From positions 1,426,001-1,490,000 of the forward strand of contig OZ240208.1 of NCBI GenBank assembly GCA_965197455.1: a DNA stretch of 64,000 nt, in the 5' to 3' direction. The stretch comes from JAGWBD01 sp965197455 (lineage in GTDB: Bacteria; Chloroflexota; Anaerolineae; Aggregatilineales; Phototrophicaceae). This document shows positions 56,476 through 64,000 of the stretch, one piece after another. The notes under the pieces were generated by a model. That model was not told where the DNA came from. It made no database searches and was given only the letters and a program-made list of their open reading frames with translations. Position numbers and translations under genes: made by a program. Positions within the stretch are counted from its first letter, which is position 1; each line of letters opens with the position of its first letter.

Positions 56476-58833
56476 TCACCCGGCACTCACCAGCGCGCCG
56501 GCTGATGCGGCGAAGATGATACCAATCAAAATCGCGGCAAGCGCGATGTACAGCAGATATTGCTGTACGCGCCCGCTTTGCACGTGGCGCAGCCGCAAAC
56601 CCAGAGCGACGATGCCCTCGGGAATGCCGTCGCCCACGCCGTCTATCAACCAGGTGTTGAGCACCTTGAGCAGGTCGCCAATCCAGGCGAAGACGCGCCC
56701 GATCAAATGCAGCAGGCCGTCAATCAGCCCGCGGTCGATGAATTCGCTGACCACCACGCTGGAGATCCAGAGTGAGGGGCGCACAAACGCGCGCTCGTAC
56801 AGCTCGTCGATGTAGTACTTGTTGCGCAGCGTGCTGTGTACCTCCGCGCCCAGCACCTGCACCAGCGGGTCCGGCTCACCGGCGCGCAGCGGCCGGCGCC
56901 AGTACATCCGGTAGCCCAGATACAGCCCGCCCAGCGCCACCAGGAAAGAGGTCGCGACTGGCACCAGCGCGAAGGGCGGCGCGGAAACCTGCATGGCCGG
57001 CACGGCGCCGAAGAAGTCGGTGACGCTGTTGTGCGCCAGCGTCTCGATAGCGAAGTGGTGGAAGCGGTTGCCGCCCACCGCGTCGGGCGAGAATAGCGCG
57101 CCAAACAGCGGGAAGTCCTCGGGCACGCCGAGGTAGCCGGCGATGATGGCGAAGACCGCCAGGCCCAGCAGCGGCAGCGTCATCGTAAAGCTGACCAGGC
57201 CCTGACCCAGACCGGCGTGGCGCGCAGCCTCCGAGCGCGGCTCGCCGCGGAAGGTCAGGCCCAGCTGGCGCATGGTGTAAAAGGCCGTCAGGAACGCGGC
57301 CAGTGCCAGCAGGATGAAGACCAGCGCGTGCGGCAGATAGCCATGCGCCAGCCCCTGCCAGGCGTCCGCCAGGATCTCGTCCTTCGACCAGAAGCCGGCG
57401 GTCAGCAACGGGAATCCGGCCAGCGAAAATCCGCCCGCCAGGAAGGTCAGGAAAGTGACCGGCATGCGCTGCTGCAGGCCGCCCATGTTCATCATGTCCT
57501 GCGGGTCGAAAGCCTCGTCATGACCGTCATCATCATCATGATCGTCATGTTGATCGTCGTGTTGGTCGTGCTCATGAACATGATGTTCACCATGTTCCAT
57601 GCCGTGAATGACCGAGCCGGAAGCCATGAACAGCAGCGCCTTGAAGAAGGCGTGGGTGATGAGGTGAAAGGCCGCCGCTACCCAGGCGCCGATGCCCAGC
57701 GCCGCCATCATGAAGCCCAGCTGCGAGATGGTTGAATAGGCCAGCACTCGCTTGACGTCATTCTGCGCCAGCGCAATCGTCGCGGCGAACAGCGCCGTGC
57801 CCGCGCCCACCAGCGCCATCAGCAACAGCGGACTGTTGAACAGACCGTGATGCGGGTCCGCGCCGGCAACAAACAGCGGGAACAGGCGGATGATGGCGTA
57901 GACGCCGGCGGAAACCATCGCCGCGGCGTGAATCATCGCGCTGACCGGCGTCGGTCCTTCCATGGCGTCCGGCAGCCACACGTGCAGCGGGAACTGCGCC
58001 GACTTGCCAATCGTGCCGGCAATCAGGAAGATGCTGATCAGCGAGGCTGCGCTACCGCCCAGAATGATGGCCGGCGTCGTCGCCAGCTGCTCCAGCACCG
58101 CCGGGTTGTAGAGGATCTCGCGGAAGCTGAGCGTGCCCGTCTCCAGGTAGAGATAGACGATGCCCAGCAGCATGATCACGTCGGCCACGCGCGTGGTCGT
58201 GAAGGCCTTGACGGCCGCCGCGCTGGCGCTCTGCTTCTCGAACCAGAAGCCGATCAGCAGGTAGGAACAGAGCCCCATGATCTCCCAGCCGACGAACAGC
58301 AGCAGCAGGTTGTCCGCCACCACCAGAGTCAGCATGGCGCCGGCAAACAGGGAAATCAGCGCGAAGAACCGCGACTGGCGCGGGTCATTCGCCATGTAGC
58401 CAATCGAATAAATGAATATGCCCAGCACGGTGATCGGCACCATGAACAGCATGAGAGCCGTCAGCGGATCGACCAGCACGCCCATGTCAAGCGTCGTCAG
58501 GCCGGTGTCCAGCCAGGGTATCGAGCTGGCGATGACTTCCTCGCCGAAGTGATGGCCGTATGACCAGCCCGCGCCCGCAACCTGCATACTGATGCCCAGC
58601 GCCAGCAGCACCCCCGCCATCCCGATGACTACGCTCAGGGCGCGGCTCCAGCGCGTCACCACCGGCACCTGCATCCCCTCGTAATCGGGATGGTGGCCGC
58701 CGTACTCGTGGTCGGTGGCGGGCAACATGCGGGCGCGATTGCTGATGAGCATGATGAGGAAGAAGGCCAGCAGCGGCCCGGCCGGGATGAACCAGGGCAG
58801 TAATCTCATGTCGGCGAGGATGTTGAATGTCAT
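56476..58833 (-). CDS. nuoL: NADH-quinone oxidoreductase subunit L, enlarged
   Basis: The 785-residue antiporter-like protein is well above the usual 610-660. Core signatures are FVGWEIMGLCSYLLIGFWFE, PLHVWLPDAMEGPTPVSAMI and DVKRVLAYSTISQLGFMMAA. Residues about 412-446 form a His/Asp-rich insertion before MGGL. Between FVRP (683) and the last helix the lateral arm is about 78 residues, about 32 more than the corresponding 46 residues I recall for E. coli NuoL. ATG 58833; nuoK ends 7 bases upstream. Confidence 0.95.
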   Translation of the reverse strand: MTFNILADMRLLPWFIPAGPLLAFFLIMLISNRARMLPATDHEYGGHHPDYEGMQVPVVTRWSRALSVVIGMAGVLLALGISMQVAGAGWSYGHHFGEEVIASSIPWLDTGLTTLDMGVLVDPLTALMLFMVPITVLGIFIYSIGYMANDPRQSRFFALISLFAGAMLTLVVADNLLLLFVGWEIMGLCSYLLIGFWFEKQSASAAAVKAFTTTRVADVIMLLGIVYLYLETGTLSFREILYNPAVLEQLATTPAIILGGSAASLISIFLIAGTIGKSAQFPLHVWLPDAMEGPTPVSAMIHAAAMVSAGVYAIIRLFPLFVAGADPHHGLFNSPLLLMALVGAGTALFAATIALAQNDVKRVLAYSTISQLGFMMAALGIGAWVAAAFHLITHAFFKALLFMASGSVIHGMEHGEHHVHEHDQHDDQHDDHDDDDGHDEAFDPQDMMNMGGLQQRMPVTFLTFLAGGFSLAGFPLLTAGFWSKDEILADAWQGLAHGYLPHALVFILLALAAFLTAFYTMRQLGLTFRGEPRSEAARHAGLGQGLVSFTMTLPLLGLAVFAIIAGYLGVPEDFPLFGALFSPDAVGGNRFHHFAIETLAHNSVTDFFGAVPAMQVSAPPFALVPVATSFLVALGGLYLGYRMYWRRPLRAGEPDPLVQVLGAEVHSTLRNKYYIDELYERAFVRPSLWISSVVVSEFIDRGLIDGLLHLIGRVFAWIGDLLKVLNTWLIDGVGDGIPEGIVALGLRLRHVQSGRVQQYLLYIALAAILIGIIFAASAGALVSAG

Positions 58834-58840
58834 CGCAGCC

Positions 58841-59149
58841 TTACCACCTGAGCAGGTTCACGTCTTCGACGACGACCGAACGCTTCGTGCGGTAGACGAA
58901 GAGCAGAATCGCCAGTCCGACCGCTGCCTCCGCCGCTGCCACCACCAGCACGAAGGCCGCAAAGGCCTGGCCGCTCATGTCCTGCGGCGCCAGATAGCGC
59001 CAGAAGGCCACGAGGTTGATATTGACTGCGTTAAGCATCAGCTCCACCGACATCAGGATGGCCACCGCGTTGCGCCGCGCCAGCACACCGTAGATGCCGA
59101 TGCAGAACAGCAGCGCCGCGACGACCAGATACATCCACAGGGGAATCAT
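58841..59149 (-). CDS. nuoK: NADH-quinone oxidoreductase subunit K
   Basis: The 102-residue protein has three membrane helices with LMSVELMLNAVNINLVAF and FVLVVAAAEAAVGLAILLF, which hold the two conserved membrane Glu residues. It starts 2 bases after the nuoJ stop. Confidence 0.95.
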   Translation of the reverse strand: MIPLWMYLVVAALLFCIGIYGVLARRNAVAILMSVELMLNAVNINLVAFWRYLAPQDMSGQAFAAFVLVVAAAEAAVGLAILLFVYRTKRSVVVEDVNLLRW

Positions 59150-59151
59150 GC

Positions 59152-59682
59152 CTACTCCTGCTCTTCGTCGCGGGCGATAACAATCGCGCCAATCATGGCC
59201 GCCGTCAGCAGCAACGAAGCCACCTCGAAGGGCAGCACGAGGCCGTTGCCGTCCACCAGCGCCACGCCCAGATCCGCCACGTTTCCCACGGTGGCCGACA
59301 GCATGGTCACGTCACCCGGCCCGCCCCTGCCCCACACCGGGAAAATGATGCCCACGGCCAGCAGCACAAACAGCAGCCCGCCCGTGATGGCGGAGAGCCA
59401 CCACTGCCCGTTGCGCACCTCGCCCAGGCTGGTCATGCTGCGCGTCAACATCACGGCGAAGACGATCAGAATGGAGATGGCGCCGATGTAAACCAGCACC
59501 TGCACCGCCGCCAGAAAGGGCGCGCTCAGCAGCACGAAAAAGCCGGCCACGCCCAGCAGACTCAGAATGAGCCACAGCGCGCCGTGAATGAGGTTGCGCG
59601 TCGTCACCACGCCCAGCGCTCCGCCCAGGATGAAAACGCTCAGAATGCCAAAGGCAATCGTCTGCGCGTTCACTTCGATCAT
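59152..59682 (-). CDS. nuoJ: NADH-quinone oxidoreductase subunit J
   Basis: The 176-residue protein has five membrane helices with AVQVLVYIGAISILIVFAVM, the conserved helix that carries the pi-bulge in complex I. ATG 59682 has GGGGGGAA upstream. The open frame to 59871 overlaps nuoH in an Arg/Cys-rich reading and is not real. Confidence 0.95.
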   Translation of the reverse strand: MIEVNAQTIAFGILSVFILGGALGVVTTRNLIHGALWLILSLLGVAGFFVLLSAPFLAAVQVLVYIGAISILIVFAVMLTRSMTSLGEVRNGQWWLSAITGGLLFVLLAVGIIFPVWGRGGPGDVTMLSATVGNVADLGVALVDGNGLVLPFEVASLLLTAAMIGAIVIARDEEQE

Positions 59683-59710
59683 GCCCGTTCCCCCCGACCG
59701 GGTCTGGCCG

Positions 59711-60952
59711 TCATGCGTCCGCCATCCCGCCCGCCTCGGCCGGGTTGCCCTGCACCGCCGCCACCGCCTCGTCGGCCGCGCGCAGGGTTTTGCCATGCCG
59801 TTGCAACAGGAACATGACAATTGCGCCCAGCACCAGGTTGCCGGCCAGCAACACCAGCGTCTGCGGCACATTGGCGAGGAAATCGCCCGCCTGCTCCGGC
59901 GCCGGCGCCAGCCCGATCTCGTTGGTCAGACGCAAGAGGAAGGACTGCACCAGAATGAGCAGGATCGAAAGCGGCACCATGAACTTCCAGTTGATGTTCA
60001 TCACCTGGTCGATGCGGAAACGGGGCACGGTATTGCGAATCAGCAGCATGAACAGGTAGACGACGGCGGTCTTCAGGCCCAGCCAGACGAAGCCCAGCGC
60101 CGGCACCTGATCGACGAAGGGGCCCCACCAGCCGCCGAGGAACAGCACTGCGGTCAACACCGCGACCGTGAAGACGTGCATGAACTCGCCCGCCATGAAC
60201 ATGCCGAACTTGAAGCCGGAGTATTCAATGTTGTAACCGGCGATCAGCTCGGACTCCGCCTCAAGCAGGTCGAAGGGCGAACGTCCGGTCTCCGCCAGGT
60301 TGGCGATGAAGAAAATAATCGCCGCCAGCGGTGAAACCACGATGAACCACATGCCGCCCTGCGCGCGCGTAATGTCCTGCATGCCCATCGAGCTCGCCAT
60401 CAGCACCGGAATCAGCAGCGCCAGAATCATCGGCACCTCGTAGCTGACGATGAGCGCGATGGTGCGGAAGGCGCCCAGCAAGGCGTACTTGTTGTTGCTG
60501 GACCAGCCGCCGATCATTACCTTGACCGCGCCGATGGAGCCCACGGCCACGAAGTAAAGAATGCCGATGCTCAGGTCAGCGCCGATGTGCAGCGGCGTGA
60601 AGGGGATGATGGCCCAGATGAGGACGACGGTGGCGAAAGTGATGATGGGCGCCAGGTTGAACAACACCCGGTCCGCGCCGCTGGGCGTAATGTCTTCCTT
60701 GCTCAACATCTTCAGCGCGTCCGCCACCGACTGCAGCAGGCCGTAGGGGCCCACGCGGTTGGGGCCGATGCGGTCCTGAATGCGGGCCGCGAACTTGCGC
60801 TCAATCCAGATGAGCAGGATGACGGTCAGCAGCGGTACCGTGGCCACAATCACCACGCCCAGCAACAGCGAAAGCAGGTTGGCCAGGTCCGTGTTCCAGC
60901 CGGCCCGAACCAGACAGGGCGCAAGCGTATTGATTATGTCTGCACAAGTCAT
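59711..60952 (-). CDS. nuoH: NADH-quinone oxidoreductase subunit H
   Basis: The 413-residue membrane protein has IERKFAARIQDRIGPNRVGP, which leads into the quinone site, and AETGRSPFDLLEAESELIAG. It forms the base of the quinone chamber next to NuoB and NuoD, which are not encoded here. ATG 60952 lies 19 bases after the nuoA stop. The last 30 residues are a soluble tail. Confidence 0.95.
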   Translation of the reverse strand: MTCADIINTLAPCLVRAGWNTDLANLLSLLLGVVIVATVPLLTVILLIWIERKFAARIQDRIGPNRVGPYGLLQSVADALKMLSKEDITPSGADRVLFNLAPIITFATVVLIWAIIPFTPLHIGADLSIGILYFVAVGSIGAVKVMIGGWSSNNKYALLGAFRTIALIVSYEVPMILALLIPVLMASSMGMQDITRAQGGMWFIVVSPLAAIIFFIANLAETGRSPFDLLEAESELIAGYNIEYSGFKFGMFMAGEFMHVFTVAVLTAVLFLGGWWGPFVDQVPALGFVWLGLKTAVVYLFMLLIRNTVPRFRIDQVMNINWKFMVPLSILLILVQSFLLRLTNEIGLAPAPEQAGDFLANVPQTLVLLAGNLVLGAIVMFLLQRHGKTLRAADEAVAAVQGNPAEAGGMADA

Positions 60953-60971
60953 CAGGACAGCGCTCTCCCCG

Positions 60972-61334
60972 TTAGATCCATTCCAGCGCGCGCTTGCGCC
61001 AGGCATAAATCAGCGCGTCGGTCAGGAGGAAGATAAACAGGAAGCCGGCGCCAAAGGCGAACCAGTCGAGGCGTTCGTAGGCGACGGCCCAGGGGAAGAG
61101 GAAAATCATCTCGACATCGAATACCAGGAAGACGATGCCGTAGATGTAATACTGCACGCGGAACTGCACCCAGGTGTCGCCCACCGTCTCCACGCCGCTC
61201 TCGTAGGTCTGCTTCTTGAGCGCGTTGGGCTTCTTCGGGCGCACCAGCCAGGCGCCAATGATGGGCAGCGCCGGAAAGACCCAGGCGATGGCGAAAAAGA
61301 CTCCAACAAAGGCCCATTCGTTCAGCGTTTCCAT
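60972..61334 (-). CDS. nuoA: NADH-quinone oxidoreductase subunit A
   Basis: The 120-residue protein has three membrane helices with the conserved loop TYESGVETVGDTWVQFRVQY (the family has Cys where Val follows Gly) and YIYGIVFLVFDVEMIFLFPW. It heads the membrane-arm operon A-H-J-K-L-M-M-N. ATG 61334 is chosen; the open frame to 61436 crosses the promoter. Confidence 0.95.
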   Translation of the reverse strand: METLNEWAFVGVFFAIAWVFPALPIIGAWLVRPKKPNALKKQTYESGVETVGDTWVQFRVQYYIYGIVFLVFDVEMIFLFPWAVAYERLDWFAFGAGFLFIFLLTDALIYAWRKRALEWI

Positions 61335-61407
61335 CGTTGCAGGGCCCCCGTTCCGCCCGCTGCAGCTGCCGCGTGGCCGGTTTGTGCCAAATTGGACAAG
61401 CGCGGCC

Positions 61408-61436
61408 AGTATAGCAAAGGCATTTTGCAGTCGCAA
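61408..61436 (-). promoter_or_regulatory. promoter of the nuo membrane-arm operon (TTGCGA-17-TATACT)
   Basis: On the minus strand TTGCGA (61431-61436) and TATACT (61408-61413) are 17 bases apart, with a leader of about 65 bases to nuoA. Confidence 0.65.
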
Positions 61437-61517
61437 GTCGGAAGTCGCGGGCTCCCGCGCATCTCACCAGGTAAATTTCTGGCCCGCATCCAGGACTCGC
61501 GCCACGCAATTCGCAAC

Positions 61518-61523
61518 TATAGA
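61518..61523 (+). promoter_or_regulatory. possible -10 box for the FemAB pair
   Basis: TATAGA lies 9 bases before ATG 61532, so transcription would start almost at the start codon (leaderless mRNA). No -35 box is seen and there is no Shine-Dalgarno sequence, so this is tentative. Confidence 0.3.
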
Positions 61524-61531
61524 CTGGGGCC

Positions 61532-62575
61532 ATGTATCGCATCGTCGAACCCGCAGCCGCGCAGTGGGAATGTTTCGTTCAGCAGCACCCGCGCGCGCAC
61601 GTCCTGCAGCTGCCCGCCTGGGGCGCGCTCAAGGCCGCTTACGGCTGGCAGGTCGTCCGCGTGGGCCTGACCCCTGCGCACAGCGACGAGCTGGTCGCCG
61701 GCGCCCAGTTGCTGCTGCGCTCCTTTCACCGCGTGGGCAGCCTCGCCTATCTGCCCATGGGCCCGCTCGTCAGCGCGGCTGACCAGTGGCAGGCGCTCTG
61801 GCCGGCGCTGCATCGCCGCGCGGGTAGACGGCGCGCCTTCATGCTCAAGTGGGAGCCCGGTCACGACGCGCAGCCCCTTCCAGAGCAACTGACGGACTGG
61901 CGCTTCAAGGCCAGCAGTCATCACATCCAGCCACCACGCAGCCTCATCATCGACCTGCGCGCTGACGAGGATGACATCCTCGCGCGCATGAACCAGGGGA
62001 CGCGCCGCAAAATCCGCATCAGCCTCAAAAAGGGCCTGCGTTTCCGCGCGGCTGTCGCAGCCGACCTGCCCGCCTTCACGCAACTGATGGCCGAGACCGG
62101 CGCGCGCAGCGACTTTGGCGTGCACGAGCCGGACTACTATCGTCGCGCTTTCGAGCTCTTCGTGCCCCAGGGCAACGCCGCGTTGTGGCTCGCCGAACAC
62201 GAAGGCCAGACGCTGGCGGGGGTCATGGTCTTCCGCGCCGGCAACCGGGCCTGGTACCTCTACGGCGCCTCATCAACGCAGAAACGCAACCTCATGGCCA
62301 GCTACGGCGCGCAGTGGGCTGCTATCCGCTGGGCGCGGACGCAGGGCTGCCACAGTTACGATTTGTGGGGCGTGCCCGATTCAGACCGCCTGACGCTGGA
62401 GGCCAGCTTTCAGACGCGCCACGACGGCCTCTGGGGTGTATACGGCTTCAAGCGTGGCTGGGGCGGCGACCTGCGCCGCACCGCCGGCGCACTCGATTGC
62501 GTCTACAACCCGCTGCTCTACCGCCTCTACCGCGTGGCGCTCGCCCTGCGTGCGCGCGGCCAGGCGGCGGACTGA
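61532..62575 (+). CDS. FemAB-family peptidoglycan bridge aminoacyltransferase, copy 1
   Basis: The 347-residue protein has two GNAT-like folds. Signatures are QLPAWGALKAAYGWQVVRV near the start, MNQGTRRKIRISLKKGLRFR in the middle and YDLWGVPDSD with GLWGVYGFKRGWGG near the end. Fem/MurM-type enzymes use aminoacyl-tRNA to add amino acids to the peptidoglycan stem. The following gene is a paralogue starting 2 bases after its stop. The amino acid added is unknown. Confidence 0.88.
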   Translation: MYRIVEPAAAQWECFVQQHPRAHVLQLPAWGALKAAYGWQVVRVGLTPAHSDELVAGAQLLLRSFHRVGSLAYLPMGPLVSAADQWQALWPALHRRAGRRRAFMLKWEPGHDAQPLPEQLTDWRFKASSHHIQPPRSLIIDLRADEDDILARMNQGTRRKIRISLKKGLRFRAAVAADLPAFTQLMAETGARSDFGVHEPDYYRRAFELFVPQGNAALWLAEHEGQTLAGVMVFRAGNRAWYLYGASSTQKRNLMASYGAQWAAIRWARTQGCHSYDLWGVPDSDRLTLEASFQTRHDGLWGVYGFKRGWGGDLRRTAGALDCVYNPLLYRLYRVALALRARGQAAD

Positions 62576-62577
62576 AC

Positions 62578-63642
<1,065 letters not shown>

Positions 63643-63643
63643 G

Positions 63644-64000
63644 TCAGATCAGTATTTCCGGCAAATTCAGTAGATAGCGCAGGCCCAGCCAGTAAAATGC
63701 CCCGACCTCACGCAAGGTGTAGCCGACATGCCAGGTGGGCGGCGGGTCGGCGGCGGGACTCGTGCTGACCGTTAAACCAATGCGCTCGAAGATCCAGCGC
63801 GCCCGCAGCAGATGGTAACCATCGCTGACGAGGATGGCGCGCTGCCAGCCTCTGGCCTCCATTAACGCCTTGCTGTAAAGCGCATTTTCTTCCGTGCTGT
63901 GGCTGCTGTCCTCCAGCAGGATTGCGCCCGCCGCTACGCCCCGCCGCTGCAGCAGATCGCGGCAGACTGACGCCTCGCTGCGGCTCTGGCCCGCGCCCAC
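63644..64000 (-). CDS. YdcF/DUF218-family protein (partial, 5' end outside the window)
   Basis: The visible 118 residues have GAGQSRSEASVCRDLLQRRG, LLEDSSHSTEENALYSK and RAILVSDGYHLLRARWIFER, the DUF218 signature of YdcF, SanA and ElyC proteins. Some of these affect envelope or lipid-carrier metabolism. The start is beyond base 64000. Its stop is 1 base from the convergent FemAB gene. Confidence 0.82.
   Translation of the reverse strand: MGAGQSRSEASVCRDLLQRRGVAAGAILLEDSSHSTEENALYSKALMEARGWQRAILVSDGYHLLRARWIFERIGLTVSTSPAADPPPTWHVGYTLREVGAFYWLGLRYLLNLPEILI

Noticed and set aside
57496..57600. Microsatellite at the His/Asp codons of nuoL
   Set aside because: The trinucleotides are irregular and in frame, best explained as a low-complexity protein loop.
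62185..62577. Upstream extension of FemAB copy 2 into copy 1
   Set aside because: The added 131 residues are Arg/Pro-rich and overlap copy 1 in another frame; ATG 62578 matches the paralogue's start.

Overview
The window is one dense, high-GC bacterial chromosome segment with 59 protein genes or gene ends and no gene-free stretch longer than about 300 bases; the longest gap is about 225 bases (42202-42427). I saw no tRNA, rRNA, CRISPR array, insertion sequence or phage gene. The gene set best fits a member of the Chloroflexota. It includes menaquinone methylation by MenG, a short archaeal/eukaryal-type prolyl-tRNA synthetase, HrcA-GrpE-DnaK-DnaJ, FemAB-type peptidoglycan bridge enzymes beside a MurE with an EDPR specificity motif, two NuoM genes, and an ATP synthase b subunit carrying a delta-like tail. 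That assignment is an inference from gene content, not a phylogeny.

Layout. 1-6655 (+): end of an unknown gene, a small membrane protein, a three-gene biotin-dependent acyl-CoA carboxylase (carboxyltransferase, biotin carboxylase, biotin carrier) and a large GT39-like membrane glycosyltransferase. 6663-14768: CHAD protein, short-chain dehydrogenase, YbaK deacylase, DNA polymerase III alpha, MutM glycosylase and an MBL-fold hydrolase. 14773-22854: SecA, aldo/keto reductase, a tandem duplication of a sugar-phosphate isomerase-like gene, a VTT-domain membrane protein, PRPP synthetase and thioredoxin. 22959-29545 (+): heat-shock operon hrcA-grpE-dnaK-dnaJ followed by prmA and menG. 29546-43870 (-): translation and RNA block with IF-1, S21, two S1 proteins, a phosphoribosyltransferase and P5C dehydrogenase, then a PNPase-led operon, S15, a two-NYN-domain protein and ProRS. 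43978-48963: aldo/keto reductase, envelope polysaccharide glycosyltransferases and MurE. 49023-61334 (-): the F0 part of ATP synthase (atpZ/I-like, a, c, b-delta) downstream of nuoA-H-J-K-L-M-M-N. 61532-64000: two FemAB transferases and the end of a DUF218/YdcF gene.

How it fits together. The bioenergetic block encodes only membrane, proton-translocating parts of complex I and ATP synthase. The soluble subunits (NuoB, C, D, E, F, G, I and F1 alpha, beta, gamma, epsilon) must be encoded elsewhere. Two tandem NuoM genes together with an elongated lateral helix in NuoL suggest a complex I with one extra antiporter-like pump. The RNA block contains a PNPase with a second S1 domain and an RG-rich linker, and its leader folds into a long hairpin plus a second hairpin that covers the ribosome binding site. 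MurE, FemAB and the sugar transferases describe envelope building.

Promoters show a recurring TATACT -10 hexamer, several with good -35 boxes at 17 bases. Convergent gene pairs nearly abut. The most interesting signals are the split bioenergetic island with the double NuoM, the pnp leader, the S1-RGG-S1 PNPase, the two-NYN-domain protein and the truncated b-delta fusion.
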